DNA of 8,464 bases from Candidatus Glassbacteria bacterium RIFCSPLOWO2_12_FULL_58_11 (GTDB lineage: Bacteria; Gemmatimonadota; Glassbacteria; GWA2-58-10), in assembly GCA_001780825.1 (NCBI GenBank), contig MFIX01000083.1, positions 1 through 8,464 on the forward strand. Reading direction: 5' to 3'. The number at the start of each line of letters is the position of its first letter. The stretch's first letter is position 1. Below, piece after piece: positions 1 to 5,388 of the stretch. Made by a program: the position numbers and the translations under genes. A model generated the notes under the pieces. It saw only the letters and a program-made list of their open reading frames with translations. It was not told the origin of the DNA and made no database searches.

Positions 1-1
1 A

Positions 2-39
2 CCTTTAAAATCTGTAATAACCTTTAAAATCTGTAATAA
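2..39. repeat. 19-bp perfect tandem duplication
   Basis: The 19-base unit cctttaaaatctgtaataa occurs at 2-20 and again at 21-39. Because 19 is not a multiple of three, the two copies are read in different frames of the membrane-protein gene. It lies at the very edge of the window, so it may be a contig-end assembly artefact or a true frameshifting duplication. Confidence 0.8.
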
Positions 40-955
40 TCCAAAGGCCGCCGCCTGGGCCATGGGGCTGACCCTCTTCCTGCCCTCCAATATTATCTGG
101 TCGGTCGAGCTGCTGAAAGAACCGATGATCCAATTGTACATCTCTTTGATTATCTATATGTTCTTGGAACTGATCATCAACCGGAAATGGCGCAACCTTC
201 TCATTTTGGCCGTGTTGTGTTTTCCCTTAAAACATCTGAGAGCACAGACTCATCTATTGATGCTTGGCACGGTGGGCTTGTCCGCGATCTTGTTTTTGCC
301 TAAGAAATTCTACACCGGGATAATAATGGCGGTTTCAGTGACCGCCGCATTTGGGGTAATCTCCGGATCAGGCAAGCTAAATCATTATTTTCAATCGTTA
401 AATGCAAAAATTATCGATACGCAAATCGGCTTTATGACTACTGGTGGCTCTTATTATGTTTTCGTGCCTCCCAGATACGTTCCTTACACCAAACTAAAGT
501 ATGAGCTGTCCAAGCCTGAATTCGCCGTGACTTATCTCAAGGCGCTAGCCTATTATCTCGGAGTGCCCAATCCGCTTAAGGCCGGGTCGATATACAAAAT
601 CCCCGCTGCCTGCCAGATGATTGTCTGGTATTTTCTACTATCCCTGTTTTTTATTCCCGGCGTACTTTATCTGTTGCGCTACCACTACAGCGCATCCGGA
701 ATTGTGCTGATTTACATATTCTTCTCCACCTCTGCTTTCGCGCTGTTTACCGGCAACGAGGGCGCTGCGTTCCGCCAGCGGGATGTCATCACGCCGTTTT
801 TCTTCATCCCGATCTCGCTCGGGATAGTCAATGCCTGGGGCTGGCTGGCCCGAAAGTACGAGCGCGCGCTGAATCCAGTCGGCGCTGAGCGGCTCAGGCC
901 CCAGGCTCTTAATACCGGAACTCAGGAGAAACCAGATGACCCGTTTTCTAGATGA
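2..955 (+). CDS. Multi-spanning membrane protein, surface polysaccharide type (C-terminal part, 5' end outside window)
   Basis: The reading frame is open from the window edge. The first ATG inside the window is at 62, but the upstream in-frame codons look coding, so the true start is probably to the left. The protein has several hydrophobic segments (residues counted from the ATG at 62: about 23-38, 46-55, 64-79, 85-100, 185-206, 212-232 and 242-262) and ends in a basic, hydrophilic tail. Two stretches recall bacterial polysaccharide polymerase or glycosyltransferase-like membrane proteins: LPSNIIWSVELLKEP near the start, and GNEGAAFRQRDVITPF before the last membrane segment. The exact family is not certain. 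Its base composition is visibly more AT-rich than the rest of the window, as is common for surface-polysaccharide genes. Its last 20 bases overlap the start of the SIS gene, which suggests co-translation. Function is inferred, not shown. Confidence 0.6.
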   Translation, partial: PLKSVITFKICNNPKAAAWAMGLTLFLPSNIIWSVELLKEPMIQLYISLIIYMFLELIINRKWRNLLILAVLCFPLKHLRAQTHLLMLGTVGLSAILFLPKKFYTGIIMAVSVTAAFGVISGSGKLNHYFQSLNAKIIDTQIGFMTTGGSYYVFVPPRYVPYTKLKYELSKPEFAVTYLKALAYYLGVPNPLKAGSIYKIPAACQMIVWYFLLSLFFIPGVLYLLRYHYSASGIVLIYIFFSTSAFALFTGNEGAAFRQRDVITPFFFIPISLGIVNAWGWLARKYERALNPVGAERLRPQALNTGTQEKPDDPFSR

Positions 956-1952
956 AGTCGACAGTCAGCCCGCGGCGCTGCTCGAGCTGGCCGGATTCTA
1001 CCGCGCCGCCGGCGCGCCTCTGCTGAAGGAATGGGAAAAGCTCCTCGGCCGTCACTCCAGCCTGGCCTTTATCGGGATGGGCACCAGCGAGCTGGCCGCC
1101 TGCCTGGTGCTTGATGCTCTCGCCTCCCTGGGGAAAAGCGTAACAATCCACGATGCCGGAGAGTACCTGCATTACCTGCTGGAATACAGCTCCCGGGACA
1201 GGCTCTATGTGCTGATCTCCCAGTCCGGCGCAAGCGCGGAGACCGATAAAGTCTGCCGCGCCCTGGCCGGAGTCGCCCCCCGGGTGGTGCTGGCCAATGA
1301 AGAGAAAAGCCCCATGGCCCTGGCGGCGGACCTGTTCCTGCCGCTGAAAGCCGGAGCGGAAAGGTCGATCTCGAATAAAACCTACCTGAACACGTTGGCG
1401 CTGCTGTATCTGCTGGCTGGAGGCGGGCTGGATAAACTGGAAGCAGTAGCCGGTTACCTGGGCCATTCCTGTTCCGAGAAAGAAGTGTCCGCGGCGGCGG
1501 AATTTCTCCGGCCCGCCGAAAGTATCCATTTTATCGCCCGGGGGCCCGCGCTCGCCGCGGCCCGCCAGATGGCGCTCACTTTCATGGAAGGCGCCAAATG
1601 CCACGGGACGGCATTCGCGGCCGGCGCCTTCCGTCACGGGCCTTTCGAGGTGCTTGGGGAAAATCACCGCGCGGTCTGCCTGGCGCCCCAGGGAAAAACC
1701 AGCGCCCTGACCCTGGCCATGGCCCGGGAAATGGCCTCCCGGGGCAGCCGGGTCGTGCTGCTGACCGATCTGGAAGAGATCCCGGAGGAGGATAATCTGT
1801 GTGTGATCCGGGTTAAATCGTTCGGCGAGGAGCGGCTTTTCCCGCTGGCTCTGGTGGTGCTCCAGGGCCACTTGCTGCATCATGTCGCCGCGCTGAGAGG
1901 TTACGAGGCCGGGGTGTTCAGGGTGGTGAGCAAGGTCACGACCGTGGAGTGA
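936..1952 (+). CDS. SIS-domain sugar-phosphate isomerase/deglycase (GlmS isomerase-domain-like)
   Basis: This 338-residue protein has two SIS folds, like the isomerase half of glucosamine-6-phosphate synthase (GlmS), but no glutaminase domain. Visible motifs are GMGTSELAA (47-55), the phosphosugar loop SQSGASAET (95-103), AERSISNKTY (141-150), FMEGAKCHGTAFAAGAFRHGP (216-236) and the C-terminal tail SKVTTVE, close to the KSVTVE tail of GlmS. By alignment from memory, GlmS residues Glu488, His504 and Lys603 correspond to E218, H234 and K333, while GlmS Lys485 corresponds to T215. It should bind an amino-sugar or ketose phosphate and act as an isomerase, deaminase or deglycase in the cytoplasm. 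The ATG at 936 has AGGAG at 924-928 and overlaps the upstream membrane-protein gene by 20 bp, which suggests a role in precursor supply for a surface glycan. The exact substrate cannot be read from sequence. Confidence 0.85.
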   Translation: MTRFLDEVDSQPAALLELAGFYRAAGAPLLKEWEKLLGRHSSLAFIGMGTSELAACLVLDALASLGKSVTIHDAGEYLHYLLEYSSRDRLYVLISQSGASAETDKVCRALAGVAPRVVLANEEKSPMALAADLFLPLKAGAERSISNKTYLNTLALLYLLAGGGLDKLEAVAGYLGHSCSEKEVSAAAEFLRPAESIHFIARGPALAAARQMALTFMEGAKCHGTAFAAGAFRHGPFEVLGENHRAVCLAPQGKTSALTLAMAREMASRGSRVVLLTDLEEIPEEDNLCVIRVKSFGEERLFPLALVVLQGHLLHHVAALRGYEAGVFRVVSKVTTVE

Positions 1953-1980
1953 GGACCCGGAATAACGGATCGCGAGTAAT

Positions 1981-2661
1981 TCAGGGATTGATTGGCGGGC
2001 TGAACATTTTCAGCAGGTTGCGGTCGCTGTGACGGGTGGGCCGGACGCAGCCGACAATTTCCTTTCTGAGGGCGGTATCGCGCTCGATCCGGTCGATATC
2101 TTCACCCAGGCTGCGGGTATTGCGCAGGTTGATGCCGATGAAAATCCTGTGGTCCGGGTGCTTGTCCTGGAAAATTTTTACCGGGAAACGGTCCGGCTCA
2201 CCGGCGGTTTCCTCGGAAAATATTGATTGTAATGTTTCCCGGAAGGATTTAGCCAGGCTGATCTTGAGCAGGTTCACATCCGGCGCGTTGAGCTCCTTGA
2301 GCATCAACACTATGGTCTTCAGCAACAGGTGGAAAATCGCCGCCTCATCCATCCCCACTTCGCCTGTTGCGGATTTCCCTGCCGCGGCCGCCGGATGACC
2401 GGCGCCTGCCGCCTCTTTCCCCGCTCCCTCCCCGGCCGGAGAGGCTTCCTCGCGGAACAGCAGCACGCCGCCGGTAACCACGAAATTGACCAGGCTGGCT
2501 GAAATTTTCAGCTTATCCTGCTCCAGTTTTTCCTTGTCGGCTACTTTACCTTCGACCAGATAACGGTCCAGCGACTCCCTGAATATCTCGCGAACATCCA
2601 CCACTTTCCGTGGGAAAATGTCCCGCGCCAGCCGGTCGACAGCCGCCCGCTGATTGGTCAA
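1981..2661 (-). CDS. Hypothetical protein, two domains joined by an Ala/Gly-rich linker
   Basis: I do not recognise the family. The 226-residue product has no signal peptide or clear membrane helix. An N-terminal part (1-72) starts with a charged helix and has LEQDKLKISASLVNFVVTGG in its second half. A low-complexity Ala/Gly/Glu linker follows (about 73-102), then a C-terminal part (103-226) with a hydrophobic helix (IFHLLLKTIVLMLKEL), a mixed region IFIGINLRNTRSLGEDIDRI and a basic end. The start is TTG at 2661, supported by AGGAG six bases upstream (2668-2672) and by a sigma-70-like promoter further up. No ATG or GTG start fits these signals as well. The gene stands alone, convergent to the SIS gene (28 bp between the stops) and divergent from etfB. 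Coding is supported by signals and codon pattern; function is unknown. Confidence 0.75.
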   Translation of the reverse strand: MTNQRAAVDRLARDIFPRKVVDVREIFRESLDRYLVEGKVADKEKLEQDKLKISASLVNFVVTGGVLLFREEASPAGEGAGKEAAGAGHPAAAAGKSATGEVGMDEAAIFHLLLKTIVLMLKELNAPDVNLLKISLAKSFRETLQSIFSEETAGEPDRFPVKIFQDKHPDHRIFIGINLRNTRSLGEDIDRIERDTALRKEIVGCVRPTRHSDRNLLKMFSPPINP

Positions 2662-2667
2662 GCCGGA

Positions 2668-2672
2668 CTCCT
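2668..2672 (-). promoter_or_regulatory. Ribosome binding site deciding the TTG start at 2661
   Basis: On the minus strand AGGAG lies six bases upstream of TTG. It supports TTG rather than an internal ATG as the start of the hypothetical protein. Confidence 0.6.
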
Positions 2673-2721
2673 GAATAAGCTAATTCACTATAATTAAATA
2701 AGTTATACAATGCACATTTTC

Positions 2722-2751
2722 ATTTTATCTTAAGCGCAGGCTTTTTGTCAA
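2722..2751 (-). promoter_or_regulatory. Sigma-70-like promoter for the 1981-2661 gene
   Basis: Read on the minus strand, a perfect -35 box TTGACA (2746-2751) is followed by an 18-base spacer and TAAAAT (2722-2727; five of six matches to TATAAT). Transcription would start near 2715, leaving a leader of about 54 bases before the TTG start. The match stands out in a GC-rich genome but is untested. Confidence 0.5.
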
Positions 2752-2877
2752 GTGTTTTTGGCCCGGCTGAGCGTTCCTGCGCTTTCCGCTCCTCGCGTCC
2801 GCTCCCGAGGCCGCCGTCCTCGGCACAGACAACCGGTCGATTCTCCAACCCCTTTTAAGTTAATCAGTTGGAAAAGC

Positions 2878-2905
2878 TTGTCATTAATGAAAAATTTTTT
2901 ATATT
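2878..2905 (+). promoter_or_regulatory. Sigma-70-like promoter for the etfB-etfA-fixC-fixX cluster
   Basis: TTGTCA (2878-2883, five of six matches) and TATATT (2900-2905, five of six) are separated by 16 bases and lie in a sharply AT-rich island. The start point would be near 2912, giving a leader of roughly 97 bases before etfB. No -24/-12 sigma-54 element was found, so nothing here points to NifA/RpoN control. Confidence 0.5.
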
Positions 2906-2912
2906 TAGGGGC

Positions 2913-2961
2913 ATTTTTCCGGGCGAGGGCCAGGGGCCGGACCCGGATGCGGGGAAAAAAT
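2913..2961 (+). other. Possible structured leader hairpin upstream of etfB
   Basis: ATTTTTCC (2913-2920) can pair with GGAAAAAAT (2953-2961, one extra A). In between, CCGGG/CCCGG and GGCC/GGCC offer further pairing. It lies just after the predicted transcription start. It may be only a by-product of high GC content; no known riboswitch class is recognised. Confidence 0.25.
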
Positions 2962-2997
2962 CGCGGAAATCAAGGCAAAAGCGATCAATCATTTCAC

Positions 2998-3003
2998 GAG
3001 GAG
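2998..3003 (+). promoter_or_regulatory. etfB: Ribosome binding site fixing the GTG start of etfB
   Basis: GAGGAG lies five bases upstream of the GTG at 3009. The frame is open further upstream to an ATG at 2868, but the encoded extension is basic low-complexity sequence unlike any EtfB, so GTG is the start. Confidence 0.75.
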
Positions 3004-3008
3004 AAACA

Positions 3009-3758
3009 GTGAACATCTATGTCTGCGTCAAACAGGTGCCGGATACCGAGGCCAGGATCCAGATCGCCGAGGACGGCAAATCCATAGAGACCGGGGAAAT
3101 CAATTTTATCCTGAACCCCTTCGATGAATTCGCGGTGGAGGAGGCGCTCCGGACTCAGGAGAAACTGGGCGGCGAGGTAACCGTGGTGAGCCTGGGCAAT
3201 GAAAACGCCGCTGCGGCAATCCGCACGGCGATGGCCATGGGAGCGGACAAGGGCCTCCTGCTCCGGACCGCTGAGCCGGCCGATGACCCGCTTCTGGTGG
3301 CCCGCGCGCTGGCCCGCGAGATCGGCGGCAGCGGTGTGGATGTGGTCTTTTTCGGGAAACAGGCGGTGGGCAATGAGCACGGCCAGGTCGGGATCCTGGT
3401 CGCTGAGCTGCTGGGCATTCCAGGCATCTCCGAGGTGAGCGGGCTGGAACTCAGCGCCGAGAGCGCTAAGGGGAAGCGCGAGATCGAGGGCGGCAGCGAG
3501 TTTTTCGAGTGTCCCCTGCCGGCGATGTTCACAACTCAGAAAGGTCTTAATGAGCCGCGCTATCCCTCGCTCAAGGGCCGGATGGCGGCCAAGAAGAAAC
3601 CCCTCGAGGAAAAGGCGGTCACCCTCGGCGAAAGTCAGCTCGTGGTGGAGAAGCTCAATTACCCGCCCCAGCGCGAGCGCGGCCGGGTGATCGGCCAGGG
3701 CGCCGCGGCTGCCGGGGAGCTGGTCCGCCTGCTCCGGGAAGAGGCCAAGGTCATCTGA
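3009..3758 (+). CDS. etfB: Electron transfer flavoprotein subunit beta (FixA/EtfB)
   Basis: This 249-residue protein is the small ETF subunit, of normal length. It pairs with EtfA and helps to bind the nucleotide cofactor (AMP in classical ETFs, a second FAD in bifurcating ones). Recognisable features are the N-terminus NIYVCVKQVPDTEA, NPFDEFAVEEALR (36-48), MGAD (77-80), the nucleotide loop GKQAVGNEHGQVG (116-128), and NEPRYPSLKGRMAAKKKP (181-198), which is the partner-recognition loop region of the family. The loop GNEHGQVG matches neither the DDD-type loop that I recall from classical ETFs nor the DGDT-type loop of bifurcating ones. The GTG start has a good Shine-Dalgarno sequence. It is the first gene of the etfB-etfA-fixC-fixX run, so electrons probably go to the quinone pool through FixC/FixX. 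The family call is secure; the bifurcating or non-bifurcating class is not. Confidence 0.96.
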   Translation: MNIYVCVKQVPDTEARIQIAEDGKSIETGEINFILNPFDEFAVEEALRTQEKLGGEVTVVSLGNENAAAAIRTAMAMGADKGLLLRTAEPADDPLLVARALAREIGGSGVDVVFFGKQAVGNEHGQVGILVAELLGIPGISEVSGLELSAESAKGKREIEGGSEFFECPLPAMFTTQKGLNEPRYPSLKGRMAAKKKPLEEKAVTLGESQLVVEKLNYPPQRERGRVIGQGAAAAGELVRLLREEAKVI

Positions 3759-3959
3759 AGGAAGGTAACTTATACATAGCCTCCTATCTTATTAGGTCAA
3801 TCCACTTTAAGGTTTATTGACAAGCAATTTTTGGGGGTAGTCAGAAAACAGGAGTCTGTAGTCAGAAGAATACTGAAAACTAAAAGGCAAGGTCTCCAAT
3901 TCTGACTTCCTTCTCCTGACTCCTGACTTCTGCTTTCAAATAGATAAGGAGAACGATAC
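3759..3959. repeat. Palindromic repeat region between etfB and etfA (possible MITE-like insertion)
   Basis: The 201-bp gap is unusual for an etfBA pair. It contains nested inverted repeats: CAGGAGTC (3849-3856) with GACTCCTG (3918-3925), and AGTCAGA (3860-3866) with TCTGACT (3901-3907). It also has clustered copies of a TCCTGAC/TTCTGAC-like heptamer. The outer ends are weakly inverted (CTCCTATCTTATT near 3782 against AATAGATAAGGAG near 3939-3951), and ATACAT is found at both 3772-3777 and 3956-3961. This is compatible with an old insertion, but the ends are uncertain. The etfA ribosome binding site AAGGAG (3946-3951) lies at its right edge. Confidence 0.5.
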
Positions 3960-4937
3960 ATGGCATTAAAGGTACTGGTAGTGGTCGAGGCGCGTGAAGG
4001 CGAGTCCTTGAAAAAATCAAGCCGTGAGGCGCTCGGTCTGGCCCGCCGCCTGGCCGGCGAAGGAGAGGTCATTGCGGTGCTGGCGGCAGCCCGGGCCGGC
4101 GAGGTGCCCGGCCGGCTGGCGGCTTTCGGCGCAGACCGGGTGCTGGTGGCGGAAAATGCACGGTTCGCCAATTACAGTCCGGGCGGTTTCGCCGCAGCGG
4201 CCGCCGCTGCGGCCAAAGCAGCCAATCCGGCGCTGATCCTGGTCGGCGGGACAGCGCTGGGCAAGGACCTGACGCCGCGGATCAGCGCCCGTCTCGGCGT
4301 GCCGGCGGCCACCGACATTATCGGTGTGGAGCTGGAGGGGGATAAAATATTCGCACTGCGCCCGGCGTTCGGCGGGAAAGTGCAGATGAAAGTATCTTTC
4401 AAAGCCGCTCCGCCGGTCCTCTGCCTGCGGTCCAATGTTTTTGACTCGCTGCCAGAGAACAGCGGCCGCAGCGCGAAGGTCGAGAGCCTGGCCCTGAGCC
4501 TGGAGGAGAAAGACCTGGCCTTGAAAATCACCGGCGCGGAGAAAATCTCCGGCGAGCGGCCGGACGTGGCCGAGTCCAATATCGTGGTCTCCGGCGGCCG
4601 CGGAATGCGCGATGCCGCCAGTTTCAAGCTCCTCGAGCAGTTGGCGGGCGCGCTCGGCGCCGGGATCGGGGCCAGCCGGGCCGCCGTGGATTCAGGCTGG
4701 CGGCCGCACGGCGATCAGGTCGGCCAAACCGGAAAATTTGTCAGCCCCACCCTTTACGTGGCCTGCGGGATCAGCGGCGCGGTCCAGCACCTGGCCGGCA
4801 TGATCAGCTCGAAAGTGATCGTGGCGATCAATAAGGACCCGGATGCGCCGATATTCAAGGTCGCCAATTATGGGCTGGTGGGCGATGTTTTCGAGGTGGT
4901 ACCGGCGATAGTGGAAGAGCTGAAAAAGCATTCCTGA
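3960..4937 (+). CDS. etfA: Electron transfer flavoprotein subunit alpha (FixB/EtfA)
   Basis: This 325-residue subunit carries the mobile electron-transferring FAD. An N-terminal alpha/beta domain (about 1-190) is followed by the FAD domain. Diagnostic motifs are SGGRGM (211-216), GASRAAVDSGW (237-247) with PHGDQVGQTGK (249-259), the ETF-alpha signature from LYVACGISGAVQH to VAIN (265-291), and DPDAPIFKVANYGLVGDVFEVVP (293-315). All the expected FAD-contacting segments are present and the length is normal. The ATG at 3960 has AAGGAG at 3946-3951, eight bases upstream. It forms a heterodimer with EtfB in the cytoplasm and should hand electrons to FixC. The gene is separated from etfB by a repeat-rich gap rather than by the usual short spacer. 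Confidence 0.97.
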   Translation: MALKVLVVVEAREGESLKKSSREALGLARRLAGEGEVIAVLAAARAGEVPGRLAAFGADRVLVAENARFANYSPGGFAAAAAAAAKAANPALILVGGTALGKDLTPRISARLGVPAATDIIGVELEGDKIFALRPAFGGKVQMKVSFKAAPPVLCLRSNVFDSLPENSGRSAKVESLALSLEEKDLALKITGAEKISGERPDVAESNIVVSGGRGMRDAASFKLLEQLAGALGAGIGASRAAVDSGWRPHGDQVGQTGKFVSPTLYVACGISGAVQHLAGMISSKVIVAINKDPDAPIFKVANYGLVGDVFEVVPAIVEELKKHS

Positions 4938-5012
4938 GCGCACTGTGCCTCAAAAGACGATCTTTCTCCCGGAAAATTTATAAGATACCACGACCTCCAT
5001 AGAGATAAAAAA

Positions 5013-5227
5013 CTGTTTCATAACTTGGTTTTTATCATACTGATAGCGAGTCGTCTGGTAAGACCAGAAACACAACCCCCTGTTTCCCCCTTTTTAAGTG
5101 GGAATTATGACCGCTGAAATCCAGGGCTGCACGAAAAACCTGTAAATGGAAAAATTCCCCCTTATCAAAGGGGGCGCCCCGATTTGATCGGGGCGGGGGT
5201 TGTCTTGTTTTGTAGATTATGAAACAG
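5013..5227. mobile_element. MITE-like element with nested inverted repeats
   Basis: The outer ends are a perfect 11-bp inverted repeat, CTGTTTCATAA (5013-5023) and TTATGAAACAG (5217-5227). Inside lie ACAACCCCC (5072-5080) against GGGGGTTGT (5195-5203), and an imperfect 21-22 bp pair (5086-5106 against 5153-5174: CCCCCTTT...GGGAATT and its complement). A tight hairpin GCCCCGAT-TTG-ATCGGGGC is at 5176-5194. No open reading frame for a transposase is present, and no target-site duplication could be seen. The structure resembles non-autonomous palindromic elements spread through many bacterial genomes; mobility is inferred. Confidence 0.55.
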
Positions 5228-5259
5228 CTTCTGACCAAAGTTTCTGCTAGAATAGCCTT

Positions 5260-5285
5260 CAGGGGCGCGATGCACGGTGCCCCTG
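5260..5285. repeat. Short palindromic hairpin repeat
   Basis: CAGGGGCGC (5260-5268) pairs with GTGCCCCTG (5277-5285) with one G-T pair, around an 8-base loop GATGCACG. Dispersed GGGGC...GCCCC palindromes of this type are frequent in intergenic DNA of some lineages. It could also act as an RNA stem in the fixC leader. No U-run follows directly, so it is not a good terminator. Confidence 0.45.
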
Positions 5286-5388
5286 CGTTAAAAAGAAACT
5301 CACTATTATCGATTGATACTGGATAAAGAATCTGTTTCGTGAAGAATAGTCCGTAGCTGGTATTAATAATATCACGCGGGGGCTGATT

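Larger units (their letters stand above)
2662..3008. other. Divergent intergenic region between the hypothetical gene and etfB
   Basis: This 347-bp region holds no convincing gene. The side nearest the minus gene (about 2680-2760) is AT-rich and carries its promoter. The centre (about 2760-2850) is GC-rich without clear structure. The etfB side carries an AT-rich promoter at 2878-2905, a GC-rich potential hairpin and the etfB ribosome binding site. Short open frames here (one runs in frame into etfB from 2868) lack family similarity. Confidence 0.6.
4938..5388. other. 451-bp gap between etfA and fixC, filled by repeats
   Basis: No gene is supported here. The stretch holds a 215-bp nested inverted-repeat element (5013-5227) and a separate palindromic hairpin (5260-5285). 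It ends in a short AT-rich run before the fixC start. No clear promoter box was found, although the length would allow one for fixC. Confidence 0.55.

Noticed and set aside
948..1883. Long open frame of 311 codons on the minus strand opposite the SIS gene
   Set aside because: It is a GC-driven shadow with Gln/His/Gly-rich, non-family sequence; the plus-strand SIS protein has clear motifs.
2755..2775. Possible sigma-54 promoter (TGGCCCGGCTGAGCG) upstream of etfB
   Set aside because: The -24 part is partly right but the -12 part lacks the needed GC, so there is no support for RpoN/NifA control.
2868..3008. Upstream ATG extending etfB by 47 codons
   Set aside because: The extension overlaps the predicted promoter, is basic low-complexity sequence, and the GTG at 3009 has GAGGAG at ideal spacing and gives the canonical EtfB N-terminus.
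3759..3959. CRISPR-like array suggested by repeated CTGACTC/CTGACTT words
   Set aside because: The words are only about seven bases, irregularly spaced and partly inverted, with no spacer-repeat periodicity.
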